Source: Ophioceras dolichostomum
Taxonomy: Eukaryota > Ascomycota > Sordariomycetes > Magnaporthales > Ophioceraceae
Reading direction: 5' to 3'
Length of the DNA: 64,000 nucleotides
Assembly: GCA_003049485.1 (NCBI GenBank)
Contig: PYST01000006.1
Location: forward strand, 62,001-126,000
This document shows positions 11,607 to 22,195 of the stretch, one piece after another. The position numbers and the translations under genes are program-made. The notes under the pieces were generated by a model. The model was not told where the DNA came from, searched no databases, and saw only the letters and a program-made list of their open reading frames with translations. How positions within the stretch are numbered: the stretch's first letter is position 1; the number at the start of each line of letters is the position of its first letter.

Positions 11607-12081
11607 CTTTCAGTTGATAACAAACAAAATGGCAAACTGAAGATTTGCGGAGGAAAAGAAAAATTTCAAAGGGCAATTGCTGGCATTTCAACCGAGGGAA
11701 TGCAACTTTAGGCAACCAAGGAAGAAGTCAGCTGGAGGATGGATTGTGTGTCGGCGTAAAGACGATCGCCGAGTGCAGTTTGCGAGGTCGAAGCTAACAG
11801 ATGCGACAGGCAGCCCACGCGAAGATGACGCGACAGACCGTGACTTGCAGGCTCGGAGTGGTTTCGCTTACGGAGGTACAGCGGGACCTGGACGCGGGGA
11901 TTAGCGGCTGGTTTCGGCCTAGAATTTCAGGTTCTGAGGGGATCAAATTTTGGTGGCCCAAGCTCCGACCTCAGCGAACCCATTTTGCGATCTTTGAGTG
12001 AGGCCTGGTCACTGCTGAGTGATTCATTGCTGGCGTCTCCGGCGAAATACTGGCCGTTTGAGTACCAGGACGCATTCCACG
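11607..12081. promoter_or_regulatory. Divergent promoter region of rfc1 and mrpl16 with MCB-like hexamers
   Basis: The 475-bp space holds both promoters. It has two ACGCGA hexamers at 11817-11822 and 11828-11833 and an ACGCGG near 11892, which resemble the MCB element (ACGCGT) bound by MBF at G1/S genes in fungi. They lie 211-230 nt upstream of the rfc1 ATG. Hexamers this short also arise by chance in GC-rich DNA. Confidence 0.35.
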
Positions 12082-12982
12082 ATGAGGTCGAGCGGTTCTT
12101 CGGCCCTCCTCGGTGCCTTCCAAGGCCTGAGGATATCTCCTGCGACGCCATTACGACCCTCCGTCTCGACTATCATCTCGACAGCCGGCCCTTCTCGGAC
12201 TTCACCAGTACTTCCCGCCGCGATCGCCAATGGCAGGCCATTCTCCTCGACGACGGCGAAGCTGTCATGGCTCGAGCCGCTCCTCGACCGCAAAAAGAAG
12301 ATGATGAAGGGCCGGCCCAGGGTAGCTACGGGAGGCTCCGTGAAGGGCACTACTGTTATCTGGGGTGACTACGGCCTGCGGATGAAAGATCACCACCGGA
12401 GAATTGCTGCCAAAAACCTGAAGCTCGCAGAAGATGTTATCAAGCAGCGTCTGCGTGGTCAGCGCTACCGACTGTACAAGCGTGTGGCCTGTAACGTGGG
12501 CGTCTTCACGAGCGGTAACGAGGTTAGTATACAGCCAGCCACACCCATTTCTCCTCTCCGGCAAGCATGATTATCCGGCTCCCCTACTGACTATGAATTA
12601 CTCGATATAGCATCGTATGGGCAAAGGAAAGGGATCTTTCGATCATTGGGCCGCCAGGATCGCGGTCAGCCAGATCATCTTTGAGATCAGTGGTGCCCTC
12701 CACGAGCAGGTCATCCGCGATGCCTTCCGGCTAGCTGCGTCCAAACTTCCAGGTCCGTCGATCGAGTCGTTTTCCTGTTGACAGTGAATCCCGTTTCTAA
12801 CTTTTCAACTTCCAGGCATGTATGAGTTTGTCAAGAAGGGTGAACCGCCCATGACTGGTCTCGTGAAGATGGAACCTGGCGTCACACTGGATAGCTTGAA
12901 GCAGCCGTGGAAGAAGATCCAGGCTCCCGAGCCGCCAGCCGAGCCTGCTGCTTCTGCATCTCCGACGACGGCACCATCATAG
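12082..12982 (+). CDS. mrpl16: Mitochondrial large-subunit ribosomal protein L16 (uL16m)
   Basis: This is the uL16 protein of the mitoribosome, located near the peptidyl transferase and tRNA sites. Exons 12082-12522, 12611-12752 and 12816-12982 give 249 aa. The start at 12082 (MRSSGSS) is preferred because it opens directly on a Ser/Arg/Ala presequence; an in-frame ATG at 12019 would add 21 residues. The core shows RKKKMMKGRPRVATGGSVKGT, GLRMKDHHRRIAAKNLK, VFTSGNE and, across intron 1, HRMGKGKGSFDHWAARIAVSQ, all L16 signatures. The C-terminal exon (VKKGEPPMTGLVKMEPGVTL) is the usual fungal extension. It is divergent from rfc1 and in tandem with rfc5. Confidence 0.93.
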
Positions 12983-13451
12983 ACTCCGTATTTTAGATGT
13001 ACAATGACACTGTAAACCTACCACTTACCACCCACCTAGAGGTACCTACGACTTTGTGTTCATACCCACCTTGCGATTTTCAATGTCAGTTGTTCAATCT
13101 AGGAGCTTCATCTCGAGCATCCGCTTACAAAACGACACTGAATTTATGATTAAAAGAAATACGTATTCCGGAAATGTGCAGTATGCGGTTACAATGTTTA
13201 AAGCGATGTTCATAGCTCAGCATCATGTGAATTCTCAGGGGCCAAGAAACTCTCTCTCCAACTCGTGCACGGGCCATCGCGTTAATTGATTGAGCCTTAG
13301 ATCCTGACCAGGGTCATGCCGCGACGCGACGCGTCTACTGTCTAACGCATCGCAGGAGGGGAACTGTGCAAAATAGTTTCGAGCTCCCGCAAAACTCCTC
13401 GCCAACTTCTATGAAACAGGCGATAATCTTCAAAACTCCGGAATCACAGTC
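12983..13451 (+). promoter_or_regulatory. mrpl16-rfc5 spacer with an MCB element
   Basis: The 469-bp tandem spacer holds the mrpl16 terminator region and the rfc5 promoter. A perfect ACGCGT (13329-13334) sits inside gcgacgcgacgcgtc, 118 nt before the rfc5 ATG. This is the MBF/DSC1 target expected at a replication gene. A TAGGTACCTA-like motif (aggtacctacg) lies near 13040-13050. Binding by MBF is inference from motif and position. Confidence 0.45.
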
Positions 13452-14718
13452 ATGGCGTTGATAGTGGATAAGCACCGTCCGAGGTCTCTCGATGGCCTCA
13501 CTTACCATGAAGAGCTATCAGAGAGGCTGCGCTCCTTAGTACGTTTGAGCAGGACTCGAGATCACAGTTGACCCCTTTTTTCCTCTCAGCTCAATTGCTA
13601 AACATCTCGTCCATCTGAAATCTACAGGCGCAGAGCGGCGACTTCCCCCACCTCCTGATCTACGGCCCATCGGGGGCGGGCAAGAAGACACGGATCGTGG
13701 CGACACTAAAAGAGCTCTACGGGCCCGGCGTGGAGAAGATCAAGATCGATGCCCGGGTCTTCCAGACGTCGAGCAACCGCAAGCTCGAGTTCAACATCGT
13801 GGCGTCCGTCTACCACCTCGAGATCACGCCGTCCGATGTCGGTAACTACGACAGGGTGGTGATCCAGGACCTGCTCAAGGAGGTGGCCCAGACCCAGCAG
13901 GTCGACCAGTCGGCGCGCCAGCGCTTCAAGGTCGTCGTCATTAACGAGGCCGACCACCTCTCGCGCGACGCCCAGGCCGCCCTCCGCCGCACGATGGAGA
14001 AATACTCGCCGAACCTGCGCCTCATCCTCCTGGCCAACTCGACCGCAAACATCATCGCCCCGATCCGGTCCCGCACACTGCTCGTCCGCGTCGCCGCCCC
14101 GACCGAGGCGGAGATCTGCAACGTCCTGGGCGCCTCGGCCAAGAGGGAGGGCTGGACCGTCTCCAAGGGCCTGCACCAGAGGATAGCAAAGGAGAGCGGG
14201 CGCAATTTGCGCCGGGCGCTACTAATGCTTGAGACGGTCCATGCTCAGAAGTGAGTCTTGTTGTCTTGTTCCCTGTTCCCTGCCCTCGTCTTTCAGGATC
14301 TATCTAGGTATCCATCTACCATCACACCGCACGGTGTACTAACGATTTTTTCCCCCTCCCCTCACGCAGCGAGAAAGTGGAGGACAATACACCGATCCCA
14401 CCTCCCGACTGGGAGTCGCTGATCGGGCAGATCGCCAAGGAGATCATGGACGAGCACACCCCGGCACGCATCCTGCAAGTGCGCGCCAAGTTCTACGACC
14501 TCCTGACTCACTGCATCCCGCCGACCACGATCCTCAAGACGCTCACGTTCAAGCTCATCCCGCTGATCGACGACGCCCTCAAGGTCGAGGTCATCAAGTG
14601 GTCCGCCTTCTACGAGCACCGCATCAAGACGGGCACCAAGGTCATCTTCCATCTGGAGGCCTTCGTGGCCAAGTTTATGAGGATACTGGAAATGTATTTG
14701 ATGAGCATGGATCTATGA
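13452..14718 (+). CDS. rfc5: Replication factor C small subunit, yeast Rfc5 / human RFC3 type
   Basis: This is a clamp-loader small subunit. Exons 13452-13538, 13628-14250 and 14370-14718 give 352 aa. The N terminus VDKHRPRSLDGLTYH and P-loop GPSGAGKKTR (with KK instead of KT) are typical of the Rfc5 branch. The Walker B position reads VVINEADHL, so the catalytic acidic pair is altered, as in other Rfc5 orthologues that do not hydrolyse ATP efficiently. DAQAALRRTMEKYSPNLRLILL is the conserved core. The SRC box reads PIRSRTL: the arginine is kept but Cys is replaced by Thr. The collar domain follows in exon 3 (LLTHCIPPTTILKTL). rfc1, for the partner subunit, begins 1.85 kb upstream on the other strand. 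Confidence 0.96.
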
Positions 14719-17700
14719 GTGAGCGGGGGCTACGGCAGTTTGGGGGCAGCCTTGAGGATGTGCCTTTGTTTGTCTCGCTCTGGTGTCAGAATGGCGTTTC
14801 TCCGGGGGGATCTTTGGGCCGGCATATTTTAATGAAGCTATTGCAACAAAGTTTCGGTTGTTGTTACATCGTTCTTTTATGAGCGTCCGGTCCCTGTCCA
14901 GATGCATAGGTACCTAGCTGCCTAAGTTTCCTTCTTTTCTGAAGCGATATCACGTCATTGGGGGGCACTTATCACTGAGGTGTGCTTGAAGGAGGTGATG
15001 TACAAGGATAGGTTTGAACTAGGGGTAAGGGAAAAGATCGGCACATAGTACGATATAGGCAACGAGCTCCAACAGCTTAGCATAAGATGTGATGACCTTA
15101 CTTGAAAAGGTTGCCCGTGCATCTTGTTGGGAATGGTGAGTGCATGATAGGGTGCGGGGACCTGGTCGAGATGTGGGGGCCAACATNNNNNNNNNNNNNN
15201 NNNNNNNNNNNNNNNNNNNNNNNNNNNNNNNNNNNNNNNNNNNNNNNNNNNNNNNNNNNNNNNNNNNNNNNNNNNNNNNNNNNNNNNNNNNNNNNNNNNN
15301 NNNNNNNNNNNNNNNNNNNNNNNNNNNNNNNNNNNNNNNNNNNNNAAATCCCGGGCAGCGGGCAGGGCGTGGCGGGCATTACCCGAGGTGTGAGCCGCTT
15401 CCGTTCACCCCGAAGGTTGAGGTTGGGGCCTCGAGGTAGTGGCCGGAAGGGAGGCGCATCATCGGTGGTGACCAGCGGGTGCATGCATCTGTACACTGTA
15501 GGTATGTGCATGCAGGCCTACATGTAGGTACCTACCGGGTACCAAGGCTTGCTGGGCCGACCCAGCGATTAACCAGGAGAACGGTGTGGCAAACCCCATG
15601 AAGTCCCTGCGTGGGGTTGCGGAGGGCAGCGCCAGCCGGAGACGTTGCTTGTGCCTTTCGGCTAGGAGTGCTGGACTCTGGGTCAATAATAAACGATGAA
15701 TCGGCCGCGCAGGATAATTTAAACGCGGCCGACCATCCCACGGATGTTGACGTTTTTGGAGACGGCATGGACTCGGCTTCGACCAAAGGAGCTACGGAAG
15801 TATTGGGTACTTACGCGTCGTGTCGTACATGCGCAGATGACTCCTCCCCAACTCGTGCAACCGACGGTCAAGGCCCTGCCCATTAGCCAAGGGTTTCTCC
15901 GACATAGAAAGTCCAAAAGATGCACAGAGCTAAGCAGCTAGTTCTCCTATATACGTAGATGCAAACTTCTCGTCGTCTTGTCGATCCTCGACTATCCTCC
16001 CCGCTCCTCATACGTTCACGTTGTCGTTATCCAATGCCTGGCCAGTGGCCACGCTATCTAGGAAAGAAACAACCTACCCACAAGTAGGCACACCTACCAT
16101 CCACGGCAAGCTCGGGCTTCCCCTGAGATTACCCGCCGGAGAAGACCGCCGAGAACGGCCTCCATTGGATTCCATTCGACTCCATTAGAGAATGAAAGGC
16201 CAACTCTGAGGGTGAGTTGAGGTTTAAAAAACCCCGCATCTGGGGTCTGAAGTGACGATGACAATGAGGGGCGGCCATTTTGGCGGGTAGTTGCCGGGGT
16301 CCCCTGTGCAGCTAGGCGTGGGTAGGCGGTGCAAGAGGCCAATAGCATCGCTGCTGTTCGGAAAACAGGGTCCCCTTCTCTGCATGTGCGAGTCTGTGGG
16401 GAGGTGAGAAAACTCTGGGGACAGACCGGGTAGACATGTCGCAAAAGTGAAAGACAAAAAATTTGTTGAAAATTCTTCCTCGCGTTCATCGTTCTGGCGC
16501 CAAGTGTTCCAAACGAATAGCAGTCAACTGCACAACATAGGAAGTGGCTGTCTGTATGTGTAAGCAAGCGGCATGAGGGGGCGGCGGTAGTGAGGCGTGG
16601 GGAGTTCCAGCGAGATCAATATCAATATCGTCCTCTTCTATCTTAAGGAGGTGGGATGCTGGTCCGGGCCGTCCTGGCCGCGTGCTCCTTCAGGGAGGTG
16701 GTTGTTAATATCAGCAAGCTGGGGAAGGACGCGACAGACCGAACACTGCATGAGGGCAACCCAGTAGGTTACCTGTGTACAGTAGGCTGTAGGAGGAAGT
16801 AGCAGAAAAAAGGTGCCCAACAAACCCGAGCAGATCGATCAATTGATCGTGCAACCATCCAGGATGGCAAGTCCGGACAGCTGATAGCCTAACGGCCAAG
16901 ACCCGAAGAGAATGTCCCGTTGGAATCAGCCACCGGAAATGGCATGCTCGCCTCGTGATCTCTCTCTCCATTGAGAGCAAGAACACGAACCATCTCCTCC
17001 AGCCAAGAACCGTCGAAGAACTGGTGACGGAGGACGAGGCGAAGAACAAAAAAAGAAGACGAGGAAAACCATTGAATGGTTCTGTACCTGACATTTCGTG
17101 GGCCGGAGCCGGGACTGCTGGGGGTCTCCTGTGGAGGGCTGGATGCTACCCTGAAGAAAGTTGAAAGGGGGTTGGAGAAAGCGACGCGTGCTGGCTCCGG
17201 GCGAGAGGAAACCGACGCAATTGGGAATTGAGGGCACAGCCATGTATCAGGTACGAAAGCTCGCTAGAAACCGCACCAAACTGGCGGGAGGGCTCAATGT
17301 GCAAATGCTGGAGTATGGTGCGGAACCCAACAGGAACGGACCCGGCGGCCTTGTCGCTTGTTGTCGGAGATGTTACTGGGGTCGGGAGACACCAAGAACC
17401 AAAGCCCTGCGACACACTGCAATGATGCGTTACTACAAGTACACCGGCCGGAGCTCCAACTTTTTTCCCCCTCTACATCATAAATCTCTCCATCGTTCAT
17501 TCGCATTCCCACCACCCCTGTTTTCGGGGATTCCAACTCACAAGTGACCCTCTCACAACATCAACTTTGATCGACCTCGTGTCCGACTTCTCTTGGGTTT
17601 CTCACCACTGTGACGCCACGCTCACCCTTCCTTCTCCATCCTCTCGGCTCACTCTCGCTCTGCATCCCACCCGCGAACCTTGATCAGCTACCTCTACGCA

Positions 17701-17995
17701 GCTAGTCTAGTCCGACCACACATAACTTAGCTTTCACGACTTCTGCTTCAGCTCCTCAAACCCTCTGACATTCCTCAGACAGACTGTCCCGAAGCTTTAC
17801 TTCCTCACTACACTGTTGATTGCGAGTTACCCGACATTTGAGTACATAAACCTGTTGTCTATCTGCTGTTCTGCACCAGTCTCACTCATTTTCATTCATT
17901 CCATTCTATTTCTGTCCATTTTCTTGTACAACCAAAACAAACATCCACTGGTCCAACGAGTATCCCAAAATTGAAACCAGCCTACTCGTTACAAG
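14719..17995. other. 3.3-kb spacer before facA, including an assembly gap
   Basis: No protein gene can be supported. The gap (15187-15345) interrupts any frame near 15100-15530. TAGGTACCTA-type motifs occur at about 14907 and 15525. The last ~530 bp (17460-17990) are strongly pyrimidine-rich on the + strand, as in long 5' leaders of highly expressed fungal genes, and should be the facA promoter and leader. CTGGGG at about 17376 and other CreA-like SYGGRG hexamers are present, but these are common by chance. Confidence 0.5.
15187..15345. other. Assembly gap (159 N)
   Basis: A run of 159 N interrupts the facA upstream spacer. Its true length may differ. Predicted frames that cross it are meaningless. 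Confidence 1.
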
Positions 17996-20900
17996 ATGGC
18001 CCAGGTGCCTCCCAAAGCGGTCGTCGTGGCCGAAGCCCACGAGGTCGACACCTTTCGTGAGTTTTTCCCGCATTTGCCTAGCTCAGCTCTCAGGGGCTGA
18101 GGAACCGGACACTGAACACTGAGACTGACTTACGGGCATTCCCGAATATCAGACCCGCCACAGAAGATGCTGGACAGTATGTTGGACACCATTCTCCTGT
18201 GTCTCCCCGTTTTGGCTTTGTAGGGGATGAGCTGTCGGCTGGCTTGCCGAACTGGCTGGATGGCTACCCGGATGGGCTGTCCGGCTGGTTGGATACCCAC
18301 AAACCAGGTTGGCGGTAGGAGCCGCTCGCATACCGACCTCTCGGGCATGCCTGGCAGTCCACCAGTCTGGCTACAATGACATGAAAACGTGCTTGTCCGA
18401 GTGCCGATCGGGACCTATGGGGACTTTTCTGGATCTTTCAAATCGGCAGGAACATGTGACTGACATGCCACTCTTTTCGTTCTCACCGCAGAGCACCCCA
18501 GCAAGCCTCACTTAGCCAGTAAGTTCCGAAATCGGCCCATGCTCCATGCCCCATGCTCCATATCCCCTTTCGCGCTGAGCCCTTCGGGCCGACATCAACA
18601 GCGCCTTAGTTCGCACGGAAGAACTGACGTCACGTGGCCATAGACCTCGAGGAGTACCAACAGTTGTACAAGGAGTCCATCACAGAACCGAAGAAGTTCT
18701 GGGGCAGGTAAGCTGTCTCGTTCTGCTCCCAAAGCGCCTCTAGATCCCCATTCCTCAAGATGGCAAGGATGGCTTGGAACGGTGCTATAGGGGGGGCTCG
18801 ATGGACGACGGTGCATCGGAGGCCAGCCGAGCCCTATGACGAAGCCATGCTCCCCCGAGAACCAGAACTTTCTGTGGACGAAAGGGCTGTCTTAGCCAGG
18901 TCCCCCTTGTTGGGCATCAGTTGGAAATGGGGGGACGCTGAGGCGCTTCAAGCTGTGAAAAACAGTGAAGATGAGGACTTCGAAGCTGACGCCGAGTTAC
19001 AGAACGGCGAGAGAGCTCTTGACATGGCACAAGGACTTCGATACGGTGATGTCGGGCAGCCTTGTGAATGGTGACGTGGCGTGGTTCTTAGAGGGCCAGC
19101 TGAATGCATCGTATAACTGCGTGGACCGGCACGCCATCCGCGATCCGGACAAAGTTGCCATCATCTACGAGGCCGACGAGCCCGGGGACGGACGCACGCT
19201 GACGTACGGCGAGCTGCTGCGCGAAGTGTGCAAGACGGCCCACGTGCTGAAGCAGATGGGCGTGCGCAAGGGCGACACGGTGGCCATCTACCTACCCATG
19301 ATCCCCGAGGCCATCATCGCCTTCATGGCCGTGACGCGCATCGGCGCCATCCACTCAGTCATCTTCGCCGGGTTCTCAGCCGACTCCCTGCGCGACCGCG
19401 TGATCGACGCCCAGAGCAAGGTCGTCATCACCACGGACGAGGGCAAGCGCGGCGGCAAGCTCATCGGCACCAAGCGCATCGTGGACGACGCGCTCAAGCA
19501 GTGCCCGGACATCACCCACGTGCTCGTTTACAAGCGCACGGGCGCCGACGTGCCCATGACTAAAGGCCGCGACTGGTGGTGGCACGAGGAGGTCCAGAAG
19601 TGGCCTGCCTACATTCCCCCGGAGCCCATGAACTCCGAGGACCCGCTTTTCCTGCTCTACACGTCGGGCTCGACGGGGAAGCCCAAGGGTGTCATGCACA
19701 CCACGGCTGGCTACCTCGTCGGCGCGGCCGCCACGGGCAAGTACGTCTTCGACATCCACGACGGGGACCGCTACTTCTGCGGCGGCGACGTCGGCTGGAT
19801 CACAGGCCACACCTACGTCGTCTATGCGCCCCTGCTGCTCGGCGTGTCGACCGTCGTGTTCGAGGGCACACCCGCCTACCCTAACTTCTCGCGCTATTGG
19901 GACATCATCGAGAAGCACAAGATCACACAGTTCTACGTCGCGCCCACCGCCCTGAGGCTGCTCAAGCGCGCCGGCGACCAGTATGTGAAGAACGAGATGA
20001 AGCATCTCAGGGTGCTAGGGTCTGTGGGCGAGCCGATCGCCGCTGAAGTGTGGAAGTGGTACTTCGAGGTCGTCGGCAAGGAGGAGGCGCAAGTTGTGGA
20101 TGTAGGCCTTTCCCCTTGACCCCTGTTTTTCATTCCATCTTTGATCCTCCGACCGAAGATCATATCCAACCCAATGCCAGACCAGGCTCTTGATGATCTC
20201 AGGTATGTGAACAAGGAAGAGAGGAGGCTAACTTTAGCAACTCCCGACAAAAACAGACCTATTGGCAGACCGAGACGGGATCAAACGTGATCACCCCCTT
20301 GGCAGGCGTCACGCCCACGAAGCCCGGTTCGGCGTCGCTGCCATTCTTCGGCATCGAGCCGGCCATCATCGACCCCGTGTCCGGCGACGAGATCCACGGC
20401 AACGACGTCGAGGGCGTGCTCGCCTTCAAGCAGCCGTGGCCCAGCATGGCGCGCACGGTCTGGGGCGCGCACAAGAGGTACATGGACACGTACCTGACCG
20501 TGTACAAGGGCTACTACTTCACGGGCGACGGCGCGGGCCGTGATCACGAGGGCTTCTACTGGATCAGGGGGCGCGTCGACGACGTGGTCAATGTGAGCGG
20601 CCACCGGCTCTCCACGGCCGAGATCGAGGCCGCGCTGATCGAGCACGCCGCCGTGGCCGAGGCCGCCGTGGTGGGAATCCAGGACGAGCTGACGGGCCAG
20701 GCCGTCAACGCGTTCGTGGCCATCAAGGACGGGAACGAGGCCACCGACGCCTTGCGCAAGGAGTTCATCCTGCAGGTCCGGAAGAGCATCGGCCCGTTCG
20801 CGGCGCCCAAGGCCGTCTACGTCGTCCCGGACCTGCCCAAGACGAGGAGCGGCAAGATCATGCGCCGCATCCTGCGAAAGATCCTGGCCGGGGAGGAGGA

Positions 20901-21125
20901 TCAGCTTGGGGACATCAGCACTGTAAGTTTCTGTCTCCTCGTGTCCGTCTCGTCTCCAGCAGACGACGAATCATCAGACGCTTATAATCCGAGTAAAAAA
21001 TATATCAGATTGAGCGATTATCTGAAGCCATGAAAACTGACAAAGAACCTCCCGTCTCCCAGCTGTCGGATCCGAGCGTAGTAGACAAAATAATCACAAT
21101 TGTCCGGGAGGCGAGGAGGAAGTAG
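17996..21125 (+). CDS. facA: Acetyl-CoA synthetase FacA, seven exons
   Basis: The enzyme activates acetate with ATP and CoA through acetyl-AMP. It is needed for growth on acetate and ethanol and supplies nuclear and cytosolic acetyl-CoA. Exons 17996-18056, 18153-18176, 18492-18518, 18644-18707, 19003-20101, 20257-20922 and 21063-21125 give 667 aa, close to the fungal norm. Exons 2 and 3 are 24 and 27 nt; together they encode the expected HPPQKMLDKHPSKPHLA stretch, which supports them. Motifs: YTSGSTGKPKGVMHT (from about residue 278), YWQTETG spanning intron 5, YYFTGDGAGRDHEGFYW, RGRVDDVVNVSGHR, and PKTRSGKIMRR with the regulatory acetylated Lys at about 625. In related fungi it is induced through FacB and repressed by CreA. 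No organelle signal is seen. Confidence 0.96.
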
Positions 21126-21215
21126 ACGGAAGAAGGGGACGGGGAGACGGAAGACGGAAGACGGACGGAAGATGGAAGACGGACGGGAGACAGGACGGAA
21201 GACGGAAAGGCGATT
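21120..21215 (+). repeat. Imperfect GGAAGACGGAC purine-rich array
   Basis: From the facA stop codon onward, units of agacggaag / gacggacgg recur about ten times with small changes. The strand is nearly all purine apart from regular single C residues. It lies in the facA 3' UTR. Confidence 0.75.
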
Positions 21216-21692
21216 GGGGCGTCTGCAGACCGTAGGTGTTGTTGGGTATAAATATAGATGATACTCCAAAGTGATTCTTCGGGCACCCATTTCTCGGTAC
21301 CTGCCTACCACTTATCTACTAGGTACTTCACTAGCCTAGGCACCTTACCTTATTTGTCTTTTGTCATCGTCTGAAGTCTCTACCTAAGCTGTGATGTAGG
21401 TCGGTCGGTACCTCACCTAACCTACCAAACTTTCCTTTCTGGGATGGTTTGCTCTGATGATGAACGAACGGACCTGTTTTGTCATCTCTTTCCGGATTTT
21501 TTCTCCCGCTGGTCCGTGGGACTGATACTATCAGATGAGGTTTTAAAAAAACAAAAAAACCGGAACTAAAACATAGGGTCGGGTTCTTGTGAGTTCCTGG
21601 TGTTAGGCCGGGAAGTTCTGAGCTTTTGGTCGAGCTCTGGCTGGCTCGGACGTGTTGTGCTGTTGACCCCATCATCGCACGTGGTGCAAGGC

Positions 21693-21716
21693 TGATGATG
21701 ATGATCATCATCATCA
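21693..21716. repeat. 24-nt perfect palindrome of GAT/ATC triplets
   Basis: Four GAT triplets meet four ATC triplets to form a perfect 24-nt palindrome. It could be a microsatellite inversion point or a factor site. It lies 90 bp before a larger inverted repeat. Confidence 0.9.
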
Positions 21717-21805
21717 CCTTCCCGGACTAGAAGGAAGATTCGCCACCGACAGCGATGGTGAAGTGCGCGCTGGCATGCACAGCACATGTAAAAGCCTACC
21801 TGCGG

Positions 21806-21871
21806 AGGTCGGTTGCAAAAAATGATTCCCTGTGTAGGGAGTTTCTTCTCATCATTTTTTGCTACCGACCT
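21806..21871. repeat. Inverted repeat: 21-bp arms, 24-nt loop
   Basis: Left arm 21806-21826 and right arm 21851-21871 are reverse complements at 20 of 21 positions (the mismatch is ttgc versus tagc). The 24-nt loop itself contains a small tccct...aggga hairpin. The arms begin aggtcgg and carry an A-run. There is no nearby gene end on either strand, so it is not an obvious terminator; a minimal MITE, a solo foldback or a structured RNA are possible. Confidence 0.85.
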
Positions 21872-22104
21872 ACGTACAAATTGCATGTTGGTGGGCAGCC
21901 ATCGCTGCCGTCCCACCTAACCATTCCGGAAAAGACCGCCAGCGTGCAGCAGAAGATAGTCGTCTCGTGTGATACGAAGGGGTGACGTTCTGCTGCAGAC
22001 ATCGTCATCAGACCGGCCTAGACGTTGGAAAATTCAGGTTTTGGGCTGCAGATGGACTGGGCAGCCGGATTGATTGGCGGCAATGGCCGGCATTCAATAT
22101 CGGG

Positions 22105-22195
22105 GGTATGTGGGTGGTGGTTGTATGAAGTGGTGGTGGTTTTGGCGGCGGTGTCAGTGGGAGGGTGGTGGCAGGTGGTGGCCAAGAAAGGTGGT
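22105..22195 (+). repeat. GGTGG-rich tract
   Basis: The + strand has repeated GTGG/GGTGG/GGCGG runs over about 90 bp, dense enough for potential G-quadruplex formation. No coding pattern is visible. Confidence 0.6.

Noticed and set aside
12019..12081. Earlier ATG for mrpl16
   Set aside because: It would prepend an Arg/His/Thr stretch unlike other L16 starts; 12082 opens on a normal presequence. Not excluded.
15098..15527. Open frames spanning the N run
   Set aside because: The N block is translated as unknown residues, so continuity is artificial.
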